From Pratylenchus scribneri (Eukaryota > Nematoda > Chromadorea > Rhabditida > Pratylenchidae): a DNA stretch of 64,000 bases. The notes under the pieces are model-generated. The model saw nothing but the letters and a program-made list of their open reading frames with translations. It did no database searches and was not told where the DNA came from. The stretch spans positions 186,001 to 250,000 of the forward strand of contig JAQSEB010000006.1 in the NCBI GenBank assembly GCA_030063045.1. Reading direction: 5' to 3'. A program made the position numbers and the translations under genes. Every line of letters starts with the position of its first letter. The first letter of the stretch is position 1. Below, in pieces: positions 56,301 through 64,000 of this stretch.

Positions 56301-57160
56301 GCCTTTGGTTCATCTTGGTGTTTTTTGGCCCATTTTATTAAGGTTTTTTGCTGAACTTAAGGTTTTTTGAACATTTTTAGTCTTAAGGATTTTGGTTGAT
56401 TTTAAGGCCTTCGGTTCATCTTAAGGATTTTGGTTCATCTTAAGGTTCTTTGGTTTATCTAAGGTTTTTTGGTCCTATTAAGGTTTTTGGTCCTCTTAAG
56501 GTTTTTGGTTCATCTTAAGGTTCTTTGGTTTATCTAAGGTTTTTTTGGTCCTATTAAGGTTTTTGGTCCTCTTAAGGTTTTTGGTTCATCTAAGGTTTTT
56601 TGCTGAACTTAAGGTTCTTGAACATTTTTTTAGTCTTAAGGATTTTGGTTCATCTTAAGGTTCTTTGGTTCATCACAAGATTTTTGAGCCACCTTCAGGT
56701 TTTTGGTATCTCAAGGTTTTTGGTTCATTTTAGTTTTTTTGGTTCATCCTTGAATTTTATCTCAATTGAGGTTTTTTGTTGAACTTAAGGTTCTTGAATT
56801 ATTCTTTAATCTTAAGGTTTTGGCTGGTTTTAAGGCCTTTAGTTCATCTTAAGGTTTAATGTAAATTTTAAGGTTTTTTATTGTCTTAAGGTTTTTCAGA
56901 TCTTTTATAGATCTTAAAGTTTTGCATATCTTAAATGTAAACCTTGTTTCGACTTCTTGAACTTTGTTGTCTTCTAATCTTCGATTTGTTTCTTCCTTTC
57001 GAAAATGTCTATTATTTCTTCTTCGATGCATCAAATAGACGGCTATTGGTACTCCGATTGTTATTGCTAAACCACCACAAATAATAACAATATTCCGGTT
57101 GAAATTATTGGCTTTATTCGTCGTTGATATTGTTTGTTGGGATGAAACCCACTTGAGCAT
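47305..57160 (-). CDS. akap-1: AKAP1-type membrane-anchored KH and Tudor protein
   Basis: Outer-mitochondrial-membrane RNA-binding scaffold. Fifteen exons: 56943-57160, 55761-55950, 54712-54924, 52049-52255, 51451-51621, 50927-51094, 50514-50626, 50343-50460, 49687-49808, 49579-49637, 48991-49058, 48863-48942, 48746-48813, 48073-48215, 47305-47415; 682 residues. Order: N-terminal membrane helix (about 24-44) followed by HRRR, matching the anchor of AKAP1. A low-complexity Gln/Glu/Ser linker comes next. The KH domain has its GxxG loop at VGLIIGIQGKTIR (about 377-389), with KYDTHQICSVEGRRDDINK. The Tudor domain has VLVRFVDYGGFARLP (about 554-568), TDFMNLPMQAIECYLANV and MLLERGLAKP near the end. 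It is the longest gene here because of repeat-filled introns. Each join keeps phase. Confidence 0.93.
47475..48045. repeat. MITE-1 element with about six internal units
   Basis: Most expanded copy: units AAAGGGTTTTAAACGGTTTA, with a variant CATTTTGCTTTTGTTTTGTC seen only here. Right end TTGATTGGATATAAGGTTTG. Last intron of AKAP1. Confidence 0.9.
48255..48655 (+). repeat. Three B-box repeats
   Basis: GGTCTCAGGTTCGAATCCGC (about 48316), CCGGATTCGAATCCGC (about 48472) and TTCAGGTTCGAATCCGC (about 48620), spaced about 150 bp, with TACAGTATATTTCTTG words between. AKAP1 intron 13. Confidence 0.85.
49845..50290. repeat. MITE-1 element with about four internal units
   Basis: Units with AAAACGGTTTTAAACGGTTT; left end GTATCACACATTCACATTTC, right TCTATCGATTGGGTATACGG. 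AKAP1 intron 8. Confidence 0.9.
51140..51430 (+). repeat. B-box repeats with ACAGTATATTTCTTG spacer
   Basis: Two units: TAGGGTTCGAATCCGCTCAG (about 51176) and GGTCTCAGGTTCGAAT (about 51339), each with TTTATACATT..TACAGTA and GACGAAATACAGTATTTTGA. Shows the whole unit best (about 165 bp). AKAP1 intron 5. Confidence 0.85.
51655..52020. repeat. MITE-1 element with three internal units
   Basis: CTGATAAATCTCGTCAAGG-type left end, TGTGGTTTAAACCGTTTAAA units and CCAATTTTGGGTATATTTGG right end. AKAP1 intron 4. Confidence 0.9.
52860..53935. other. Strand-skewed GC-richer block in the long AKAP1 intron
   Basis: The + strand is pyrimidine-rich from about 53040 to 53345 (CCTTCCTC words) and purine-rich from about 53400 to 53600 (GGAAGGAGG, GGATGAAGATTGG), then ends in a run of 16 G at 53906-53921. 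Open frames on both strands are low complexity (Pro/Ser/Phe). It is more GC-rich than surrounding introns. I see no protein family in it. Confidence 0.5.
54165..54565 (+). repeat. Tandem B-box repeats, short units
   Basis: Five or six copies about 60-80 bp apart of GGTCTCRGGTTCRAAWCCCGC-like words (near 54185, 54246, 54311, 54389 and 54521), with CTCACTTTTTTCAAAATTTA between. AKAP1 intron 3. Confidence 0.8.
54995..55290. repeat. Foldback with poly-G/poly-C arms
   Basis: ACATGGGCAAGG then an 11-G run (55006-55016) at the left; an 11-C run (55269-55279) then TTGCCCATG at the right. The middle has tandem GCCGCGCAGCGAAAAATTT words and GCGAAGTCC/GACTTCGC inverted words. AKAP1 intron 2. Confidence 0.8.
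55345..55490. repeat. Foldback with CCCGTATCCA ends and a 22-G run (family 6)
   Basis: Ends AGCCCGTATCCATCC and CAGTCTGGATACGGAT; inside lie runs of 8 G (55373-55380) and 22 G (55395-55416). Relative of the element at 31.14-31.38 kb. AKAP1 intron 2. Confidence 0.7.
55990..56900. repeat. Degenerate CTTAAGGTTTTTGG repeat filling AKAP1 intron 1
   Basis: Dozens of imperfect units of about 20-25 bp on CATCTTAAGGTTTTTGGTT, including a near-exact duplicated block of about 110 bp (about 56420-56600). It occupies nearly all of the first intron. Confidence 0.8.
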
Positions 57161-57801
57161 TAATGAATTGGAAATTTGCTAATTTGCGCAAATTTAGTCG
57201 CTATAAACTTTATGCTCTAAAAATTAGAATTTATTCAGTAAAGCTAAACCATTTAGAGAAACGCATGGAAGAACTACAAATTAAGCAATGCAATGGGTAA
57301 CCAAAAATTGATTTTTTAGTGAGTGATGAAATGAGAATATGGGAATGGGAATGAAGCGAGCGGTGGATAGAAAAATGGGAAGTGGGTCTCTATCCTTTCT
57401 TCTAGACTAGGGTAGAGTAGAGGACACCTATATGGATGCGCGTGAGGGGCGGCCTTGAAAGGAATGAGGATAAATTAAATTGAATGTGCATTTGACTTCA
57501 CCGAAAAAGCCGATTAAAACATTCTAATGAAATCTTTTTTGCTCGTTAAATCTTTGAATTAAATGGTGTTTGAAAATCGGTGTCATGGTTTTATTGATTT
57601 TTGGTCTAAGAATTAATGTTTAATTTTTAATAAAGATTAAATACCAAGGCAAATTATGATATTCAAAATGCAATTCGAATAAATCAATAAGTATAAAAAT
57701 AATTTTTCAAATAATTTCAATTTAAAATGGAAAAAAAAACATTAATTAAATGGCCATATTTTATCGAAGTAAAACAAGAAAAATGTTTGTCTTATGTATG
57801 T
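57161..57801. other. Intergenic region upstream of AKAP1
   Basis: 640 bp between the AKAP1 start codon and the next co-oriented gene's stop. A short GC-richer patch (about 57405-57465, GGATGCGCGTGAGGGGCGG) stands out. No coding content seen. Confidence 0.5.
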
Positions 57802-58623
57802 CTAATATAAGAACATAATAGTGATGGTTGTATAATCTTGCACTTGACGTTCTTCATTTGGTTGAACATGGTCAAGAATTCCAGGAAAAAGTTGTTTGAT
57901 CTGATTCAAATTCGGTCCATCATCATCCACATATATTCCGAATATTTTGTCGTCCAAACATTCCAGCAAAGTATGTGTTGAAGCGATCAATTTTTTGTCC
58001 AATTTCCAAGGAGCAAATGGAATTTTGAAACGGAATTCCAATTTGCAATTTTGGAGCAAATGAGCAATGTTTTCAGCGAAATTCACAATTTGGTCATTCA
58101 CATCCCTAAATAAAAATTTATTAGTAAATTAATATTAAGTAAATCCGCACCAAAAATGGATGTGTTCGAAGCCGACAATATAATCCGGTGGCGGAATTGA
58201 AGGAATGCCATAAGGGTGGATAATAAGAAATGACATTTTGTGCGGCTTCACATTTTGATAAAGTTTTGGCCAACAAAGTTGCCGGAATAATTCGCATGAG
58301 GTGCTCAATGAAGATTCGGCCATTTCTTTGCGATCAATCCATGGCAAAGAGTCGCGCAGCCAATTGATAAATCTGAAATATAAAATTATTTTAGGGTGTT
58401 GATATTAGGTCATAACCTTTTTACTGGTCGTTTTTTGGTGTTCATTTCCGGAGTAAAACTGTTGGTAATGGCAATGGTCGATTCTGACGAACTTTCCTGT
58501 GTACAAAATCATAAATTATGCATCAAAATAAATGTTACCGAATAATTTCGAGATTTTTCCGCCTTCAATGCTTCATTTTCTTCTTTCAATTTGTGACAAA
58601 CTATATATATACCCCCAATCGTC
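57802..58623 (-). CDS. Unknown protein with coiled-coil start, possible paralogue of the 10.5-kb gene
   Basis: Four exons join in phase: 58539-58623, 58417-58496, 58151-58372, 57802-58105, giving about 229 residues without the first exon. It begins with a short hydrophobic stretch (GGIYIVCHKLKEENEALKAE), then a Ser/Thr linker with STIAI, then a folded-looking region (FINWLRDSLPWIDRKEMAES, PDYIVGFEHIHFWW, FRFKIPFAPWKLDKKLIAST). I recognise no family. The LKAEKS...STIAI segment matches the 10.5-kb gene. No ATG was found: the first exon should be between 58624 and 58732, very close to the stop of the upstream FAR-like gene, so the two may be co-transcribed. Confidence 0.65.
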
Positions 58624-58732
58624 CTAAAAAGAATTGAAAAGACACTTATTTTCTATTGAATGTAAATTGTATAATAAATGTATCAATAAATGTATTAATT
58701 AAATAATCTGTCTTCCATACTCTCCTCATTAT

Positions 58733-60078
58733 TCATTCATTTTGAATTCCGAATATCCCGGAGGCAAGAGTTTGAATAATCGCATCTATCAATAAAAAAA
58801 ACATGTAAAATTCTCCCAATAAATTCCAATTTTTACTGTCAACAATGGCGGCCACCATTGGGAATGCCTCGCGCAATTCCATTTTGGCATCCTCATCCAG
58901 CGCTTTGTAGCGTTGAACAATTTGATTCACTTCGGTTTTCACAAATTCCAGGCTGAATCCTTTGCCCAAGGCATTTTTTATTTGTTCCACTGACTGTGAA
59001 ATGTGATTAAATTTGAGGAAATCAACTTTCTGAATTACTTGGTCAACAAATGAGCGAGCCGGAGGACTCAATTTAGCAATGGTTTGCCGAACATTTGTCA
59101 CCATTTGGACGGCTTTATCATAGAGAGTGTTTGAACCATTTCGAAGGTCTTAGTTAAGAAAAGGAAATTATTCCAATCACACCGATAATCGGCCTACGAC
59201 AATTGGGATGAAACGGTTTAGCGTTGAATACGGCAATGCTACTGGGTAAATTTATATACTATTTTGTAGAGCATAAAATTGGCTATAAATTGATATAAAA
59301 AGCATTGTCCAACTGTTGGATATTTGCCGATTTATGGCTCAAAAACCGTTGGTTTAATTAAGTTGATTTTGTGGCCATTTTTTATGGCCTAAATTCTATA
59401 AATATCCAACAGTTTGGTAATGCTTTTGATACCAATTTGTAGCTAATTTTATGTCCTTTTATGCCCAAAATACTATAAAAATTGAACCAACAAAATTTAT
59501 CACCAACAAAGTTAGACCGTTTAATTCCCAATTGCCAACTCAAAATTAAAAATTACCGGTTAAAACTTCTCCAACGCTTGCATAGCTGGGTGCTTTCGAC
59601 AATACTTTTTCAAGAACTTGCCGATCGCTTCTTGTCAAATTCTCATAGAAATCGCGCGCTTCCAATGGGATCACTTCTAAATTTGGATACTAAAAAGGAC
59701 CACCAAAATCGGTACTTATCAAGTTTTGTGCACACTTTTTCTCAAAAAGGAGGAGAAAATGATGGAAAAGCAAAGGGTCATTAGGGATAGGGTTTAGGTT
59801 TATGTGAGATGATTTTTACCCCATCCTATCCGTAAACTATCCCTAAAAGACCCCAGCCTTAATCTGATTATATCCATATTCCATAGGTGGGACCTTTCAC
59901 TTTATGCATTGTTTAGAAAAAAGTGTGCACATAAACTGGATAAGTAGCCCAAAATTAAAATGCCTTGAATTGTGTTCCGCAAATTATTTTGCAATTGATT
60001 TTGGTTGATGGATGGAAAAGCATTAATCGGATATAGGAAGTGGCCAATAACAACGAAAGAACAAAGGAAAATCAACAT
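58733..60078 (-). CDS. Divergent fatty-acid/retinol-binding (FAR)-like protein
   Basis: FAR proteins are secreted, alpha-helical nematode lipid carriers. The final exon (58733-59148) and middle exon (59557 to 59676 or 59689) align with the canonical FAR next door: ARDFYENLTRSDRQVLEKVL, KLSPPARSFVDQVI, QRYKALDEDAKMELREAFP. A signal peptide (MLIFLCSFVVIGHFLYP) starts at 60078. The link from exon 1 is unsettled because a foldback element (59695-59955) lies in that intron. Either a GC donor at 59963-59962 (CAAG|GCATTT) joined at 59676, or a GT donor inside the element, keeps frame; joining at 59689 needs another donor. The C-terminus is longer and more hydrophobic than in FAR-1 (GEFYMFFLLIDAIIQTL). 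It could be degenerating or specialised. Confidence 0.75.
59695..59955. repeat. Foldback with telomere-like core (family 3), uninterrupted core
   Basis: Arms GGTACTTATCAAGTTTTGTG and the inverted CACATAAACTGGATAAGTAG. Core GATAGGGTTTAGGTTTATGT..GAGATGATTTTTACCCC. It sits in the first intron of the FAR-like gene and reaches to within about 15 bp of the likely donor. Confidence 0.85.
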
Positions 60079-60324
60079 TTTTTAAATTTTGAGAAGGCTT
60101 AATTGCGTTTAGATTGGTCTATGTGGATTGTGGAACAGATGTGATCTTAAGAAGACATTAGGAAGCTTCAATTTCATAAAAAAATTCCACTCAATCACAT
60201 CCAATTCTTCCGCCCTTTGATTTGTTCATTTTTTTATTGCCAAATGTTTATTTCATTTGAAGACAAAAATATTATTGTGGTGTGATGGATTATTCTGACT
60301 TCTTTCTTTCTTCTTTGTTCTCAT

Positions 60325-61130
60325 TTAAGCAGCTGGTGCGGCGCCCTCCGGCTTCAACAGGCTTTTGGCCAAATTCTGGAACTTTTCGTCTGAAAATTGG
60401 GTCAAAAGTAATTATCAGTGGCCATTTTTATGACTCACTCGAAACAATTCCAGTGATTTTGGGGAAGTTGGTCTTCAACGATTCCTTGGCCTCGTCGTTA
60501 AGGCCCTTGTACCTTTAAAATTGGAATATAATTTATTTTAAAATAAAATTTAAACTCACTTCTCGATGATCTCATTGGCCGCTTTGCGCAATTCCTCCAA
60601 GTTGGGCTTCTCTCCGGGCTTGGGGCGAAGGGCCTTTAGCTTGTCAATAACCTAAAAAACAAATTATTTTAATCAAAACTCAAATCAAAAAACGAACCCC
60701 GGTGACGAACTCCTTGGCCTCAGGGTTCAACGCATCAATTTTGCCCTTGACCAAATTTCGGAGTTCCACAGCCTGAAAAACGGGGTCATTTTTAAGTCAA
60801 TTCCATCAGTCCCCCACCTTGTTGTAGAGCTTCTCGCTTTTGGCCTTCAGGGCCTCCAACGCTTGGTCCTCATTTTGGAATTCCTCATGGCGGCCGGCAA
60901 TTTCCTTCAAAATTTGTTTGTCCTCCTCGGTCAACTCATTGTAGAAGGTGGTGACCTCCGGTGGGACCAAATCTGTAAAGGGACAAACTTTGCATTTTGC
61001 TCACATTTCCCATCCCCTCCGGGTCAAATTTACCTCGGTATTCCTCGGGAATGGAATTCAGGTCCAGTGGTGGAATCACTGCGGAATGGGCCAAGGCCAG
61101 AAAAGCCAAAATGCAGACCAACTTAAGCAT
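60325..61130 (-). CDS. far-1: Fatty-acid and retinol-binding protein, FAR-1 type
   Basis: Secreted helix-rich carrier of fatty acids and retinol, found in nematodes at the body surface; in plant parasites it is linked to interference with host lipid signalling (family knowledge). Six exons: 61034-61130, 60818-60972, 60698-60772, 60560-60651, 60439-60512, 60325-60389; 185 residues, the usual size. Signal peptide MLKLVCILAFLALAHS. Diagnostic stretches are IPEEYRDLVPPEVTTFYNEL, DEDQ-like NEDQALEALKAKS, VKGKIDALNPEAKEFV, LRPKPGEKPNLEEL, YKGLNDEAKESLKTNFPKI. A GC-richer coding sequence with short regular introns suggests strong expression. A TATA motif lies 98 bp upstream of the ATG. Tandem with the divergent FAR-like gene downstream. 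Confidence 0.95.
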
Positions 61131-61227
61131 ATTTTCGATTGTTCCGAGTGGATTTGATTGGGTGGAAGGTTGATTTTGGTCGAGAACACAGAAAAGTAAA
61201 ATGTGGCTTGGCCGTAACTTTGCCCAT

Positions 61228-61237
61228 CTTTTATATA
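61228..61237 (-). promoter_or_regulatory. TATA box of the far-1 gene
   Basis: Minus strand TATATAAAAG, 98 bp before the far-1 ATG at 61130, in an otherwise GC-richer stretch. Position and sequence fit a core promoter with a short leader. Few other genes in the window show so clear a motif. Confidence 0.65.
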
Positions 61238-61454
61238 ACCAGTCGCTGCTATAAGCAAAGGTGCCTTTCGGCCCGGCTGTCCGACGAGTCCAAATTCCAT
61301 TGGGGCCGGCCATGTTTATTTGGCCGCCAACAATTGGTTGGCCCCCAAAATTGCGTCCACATTTCCCCATTCCCATTCTGATTAATGGCCCAAGTCCCAG
61401 TCATTGGGCAGCATGAAAGACTGGAAATAAACAGATCCCCAATTCAATTCTGCC

Positions 61455-61630
61455 AATCGGCCATAGAGAAATCGGTGGTTGGTTGAGGGAACAAAATTAA
61501 ATGAATTGCGACTTCTATCGGTTGGTTGATGGAAGCAAAATTGAAAAAGCGACCTTTGAGGCCATAGAGAAATCGGCGATTGGTTGATGGAAGCAAAATT
61601 GAAAAAGCGACCTCTGCCCGTTGGGGATTT
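61455..61630. repeat. Three short tandem units upstream of far-1
   Basis: Units of about 50-100 bp sharing GGCCATAGAGAAATCGG, TTGGTTGATGGAAGCAAAAT and TGAAAAAGCGACCTYTG. They lie 220-390 bp upstream of the far-1 TATA box, where upstream control elements would be expected; no known factor site is claimed. Confidence 0.7.
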
Positions 61631-62169
61631 GCCGGGTGAAATTTAATCGGCGGCGTAAAATTAATCATCGGTCAAGCATCCATCGTCAATTAATTTCCAA
61701 TTCTTTGAAACGATTTTAAAGCTAAATGCTTAATGCATGGCTTATCCTAGAGATAAAGTTTAAAGAGCAAAGAAATCCAAGAATCTTCAACAACTGACTA
61801 TTCTGCCCTCAAGGCTCAAGCGACATTTTTTACTACGGTGCTTCTTGAATTCATCTTATGTTTAAAATAATAAAATTGGCAAAATGTCTTTCGCTTCGAA
61901 ACTCCAGTATTGATTTTTGCTTTAAGCGAGCAAAGCGCCCAATGCCCAAAGCAAAGTGAAGCGGCGGGTTGGGTTGGGTTTTGTTCGCGCATGCTTTATG
62001 TTATCAAAAGAAGTGAAATTGACATACTTATAGCCAAATTACTTATTTTTATAAAGTTATGCTTACAATAATTATATTTTAGATATTTTAGAGATTGCTG
62101 ATTACTTTTTTTTAAACTATTATTCGGACATTGACGCTTAACATTTAGAAAGAAAGCAGCCACATTAAA
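61631..62169. other. Intergenic region between far-1 and the HMG-box gene
   Basis: AT-rich apart from a GC-richer patch at about 61925-62000 (GAGCAAAGCGCCCAATGCCC, GGGTTGGGTTGGGTTTTG), probably part of the promoter of the + strand HMGB gene. No coding sequence recognised. Confidence 0.5.
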
Positions 62170-63739
62170 ATGGTTAGTACTTTCAAATTATTTCTATTCA
62201 AAAGAATATTTACTTTATTAAGATTGCAAATTCGTACATTGTGAACACGCCGAGTGGCCAATACACAATCCAACAGCAACCCGGCGTTACCGGCATTCAT
62301 CAACCGCAACAAATCATTCATCATGTTATTCCGCAACAGCGCCCCTCAAACAGTACATTCAACATGCATCATGAGAGACCGCTGGTCCGCGGGAAGACTT
62401 CCCCATATGGGTTTTTCGTCAAAATGTGCTACGGTTGGATTATTTATTTGATGTTATAAATTGTGTTTTTTAGAAGAACATAAGAAGAAATACCCAAATG
62501 AATGTGTTCAAGTGACGGAAATCTCGAAGAAATGTTCGCAGAAATGGAAGGTTACTAATTTTGTCCAATATTTTTCCAATTTATTTAATTAATAAGACTA
62601 TGACCGACGATGAGAAAAAGCGCTTCTTTGAGCTGGCCCAGAAGGATGCTGAACGCTACCAGGCCGAGGTGGCCGCCTATGGAGGTGAAGATGTGCTCAA
62701 AAAGAAGAAGCGAGCAAAGAAGGACCCGAATGCGCCAAAGAGGGCATTGTATGAAATTAAAATATTTAAAGATCAAAATAATAAAAATCTTCAGGTCTGC
62801 CTTCTTTTTCTTCTCAAATGAAAAGCGCCAGGAAGTCTCGGCAAGTCATCCGGAGTGGAAAGTTGGACAAATCGCACAGGAGCTGGGACTGCGATGGAAA
62901 GCACTGCCGGAAGAGGAAAGACAAATTTTTGAGAAGAAAGCCCAAGAGGACAAGGAACGATATGCTGATGTAAAATTACCTAATGGGGAATTTAATTAAA
63001 TGTTTAAATTTAAGGAAATGCGCGCCTATCGGAGTGAGAATGCCCAAATTATGGGAGGAGGGAAGCAATTTTTCTCGGGACAAGCCGCAATTGGAGAAGT
63101 CAAACCAGTCGCTGGGGATCTTAAGCAGCAGGTTTGGAATTTATAAAATTTAGGTTAAAAAAATCTGAAATTTTTCAAAATCATAAAAATATACACCAAA
63201 TTCCAATCGGCAATTTTGACGAACTGGTGAATACAAAATATTTCGACCAAAATGGGACCTTAACCTTCACTCAAAATTTCGAAAAAATCTAAAAATATTT
63301 CGAAATAAATAAAATTTTTAAAATGCATTGGAGGATTTTTAAAACTAGCTCTATTTGCGAGCAATAATAGTCATAAAACTATTTTTGACTCTTTATGGGA
63401 AATATGTATTTATAAGTTAACCAAAACGCGTCGATTAAGCCATAACATTGGTTGGGTTTTGGCTTTTGGGTAATAAAATTTTCGAACTTTTGACCCCAGG
63501 GGCCAGGGTACCCTTTGCTTTTGTTTGAGAGCTTTTGTATGGATTAAATTTCCCAAAATTCCTCACAGATGGTTGAGCAACATTTGAATCCATCCACCAC
63601 CACCACAATGGTCACAACCACCCGTCAGCCGCAAATGGTCATTGTGCAACAATCGCAAGCAGCCCAACAACCTGGCCAGCTGCCAATGCAAATTCTGGAG
63701 GAACAACATGGTGGAAATCAGCCCCAACAACATGGATAA
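62170..63739 (+). CDS. hmg-1.2: HMGB-type protein with two HMG boxes
   Basis: Chromatin architectural protein that bends DNA. Seven exons: 62170-62172, 62223-62433, 62474-62550, 62597-62748, 62795-62969, 63015-63131, 63569-63739; 301 residues. A Gln/His-rich N-terminus leads into box A (TSPYGFFVKMCYEEHKKKYP, EISKKCSQKWKTM, about 60-125) and box B (KDPNAPKRALSAFFFFSNEK, VGQIAQELGLRWKALPEEER, about 138-205). The tail is Gln-rich instead of the acidic vertebrate tail, as in insect DSP1 and nematode HMG-1.2. As in ARPC4, the first coding exon is just the ATG followed by GTTAGT. All joins keep phase. Confidence 0.95.
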
Positions 63740-64000
63740 ATGATAGATGATGAGAATTACACTTGCCTATTCCTCCCACCACCCCATCCTTCATGCTATT
63801 TTATATATTCATTTCCACATAAAATTCAAAATTTATTCGCTTATTTTGTGACCACCTGAACCTACATAAAAAAAATTCATTTTATAATCAAATCATCACA
63901 ATTTAATCAGAGAGGGGGGTCAATTTTTTAATTTTTCGGCACCATTTTATCATCAAAAAAGAAAAAAACCAATTTTGACCCTCTACAAAAATAATTAATT
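63740..64000. other. Downstream region of the HMGB gene
   Basis: 3' UTR and flank. A possible poly(A) signal variant, CATAAAATTC, lies at about 63820. A TAGAGGGTCAAAATTGG-type inverted word pair (GGGGTCAATTTT at about 63916, AATTTTGACCCTC at about 63972) marks a possible small foldback cut off by the window end. Confidence 0.4.

Noticed and set aside
3935..59955. Interstitial telomere from TTAGGG-like words in the family-3 foldbacks
   Set aside because: The words are short and degenerate and sit in the palindromic core of a dispersed foldback family; nematode telomeres are normally TTAGGC, so this is not a telomere relic.

Overview
The window is nuclear DNA of a nematode, most probably a plant-parasitic tylenchid such as a cyst nematode. 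The evidence is AT-rich DNA, genes cut into many small exons by 40-60 nt introns with long introns between them, a secreted fatty-acid/retinol-binding (FAR) protein of nematode type, and metazoan housekeeping genes. The species assignment is inference. I joined exons by hand from splice signals, reading frame and known protein families; every join named here keeps phase unless I say otherwise.

Layout. 1-3.1 kb: a strand-skewed, poorly coding end with weak traces of small cysteine-containing secreted peptides and an acidic trinucleotide array. 3.1-4.5 kb (+): 3' part of maleylacetoacetate isomerase/zeta GST. 4.5-7.45 kb: two copies of a tRNA-derived SINE bracket GC-rich satellites. 7.5-13.4 kb (-): EMC7, a small coiled-coil two-helix membrane protein, and ARPC4. 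14.6-19.0 kb (+): RED/IK splicing factor. 19.2-26.5 kb (-): myotubularin-related phosphatase with a C-terminal FYVE-like finger. 27.1-34.2 kb (-): FBXO42-type F-box/kelch protein. 34.9-40.1 kb (+): PPM1D/Wip1-type PP2C phosphatase. 40.5-45.0 kb (-): Dachshund transcription co-factor. 47.3-57.2 kb (-): AKAP1-type anchored KH/Tudor protein. 57.8-58.6 kb (-): unknown protein. 58.7-61.1 kb (-): a divergent FAR-like gene and a canonical FAR gene in tandem. 62.2-63.7 kb (+): two-box HMGB protein.

The genes are mostly unrelated housekeeping or developmental functions; only the FAR pair, and perhaps the two LKAEKS-type proteins, look like lineage-specific families. The most unusual content is in the introns. 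At least six foldback (MITE-like) families, tRNA-derived repeats with B-box motifs, and minisatellites lie between exons. None clearly interrupts a coding exon, and one element is cleanly nested in another with a TA target duplication.
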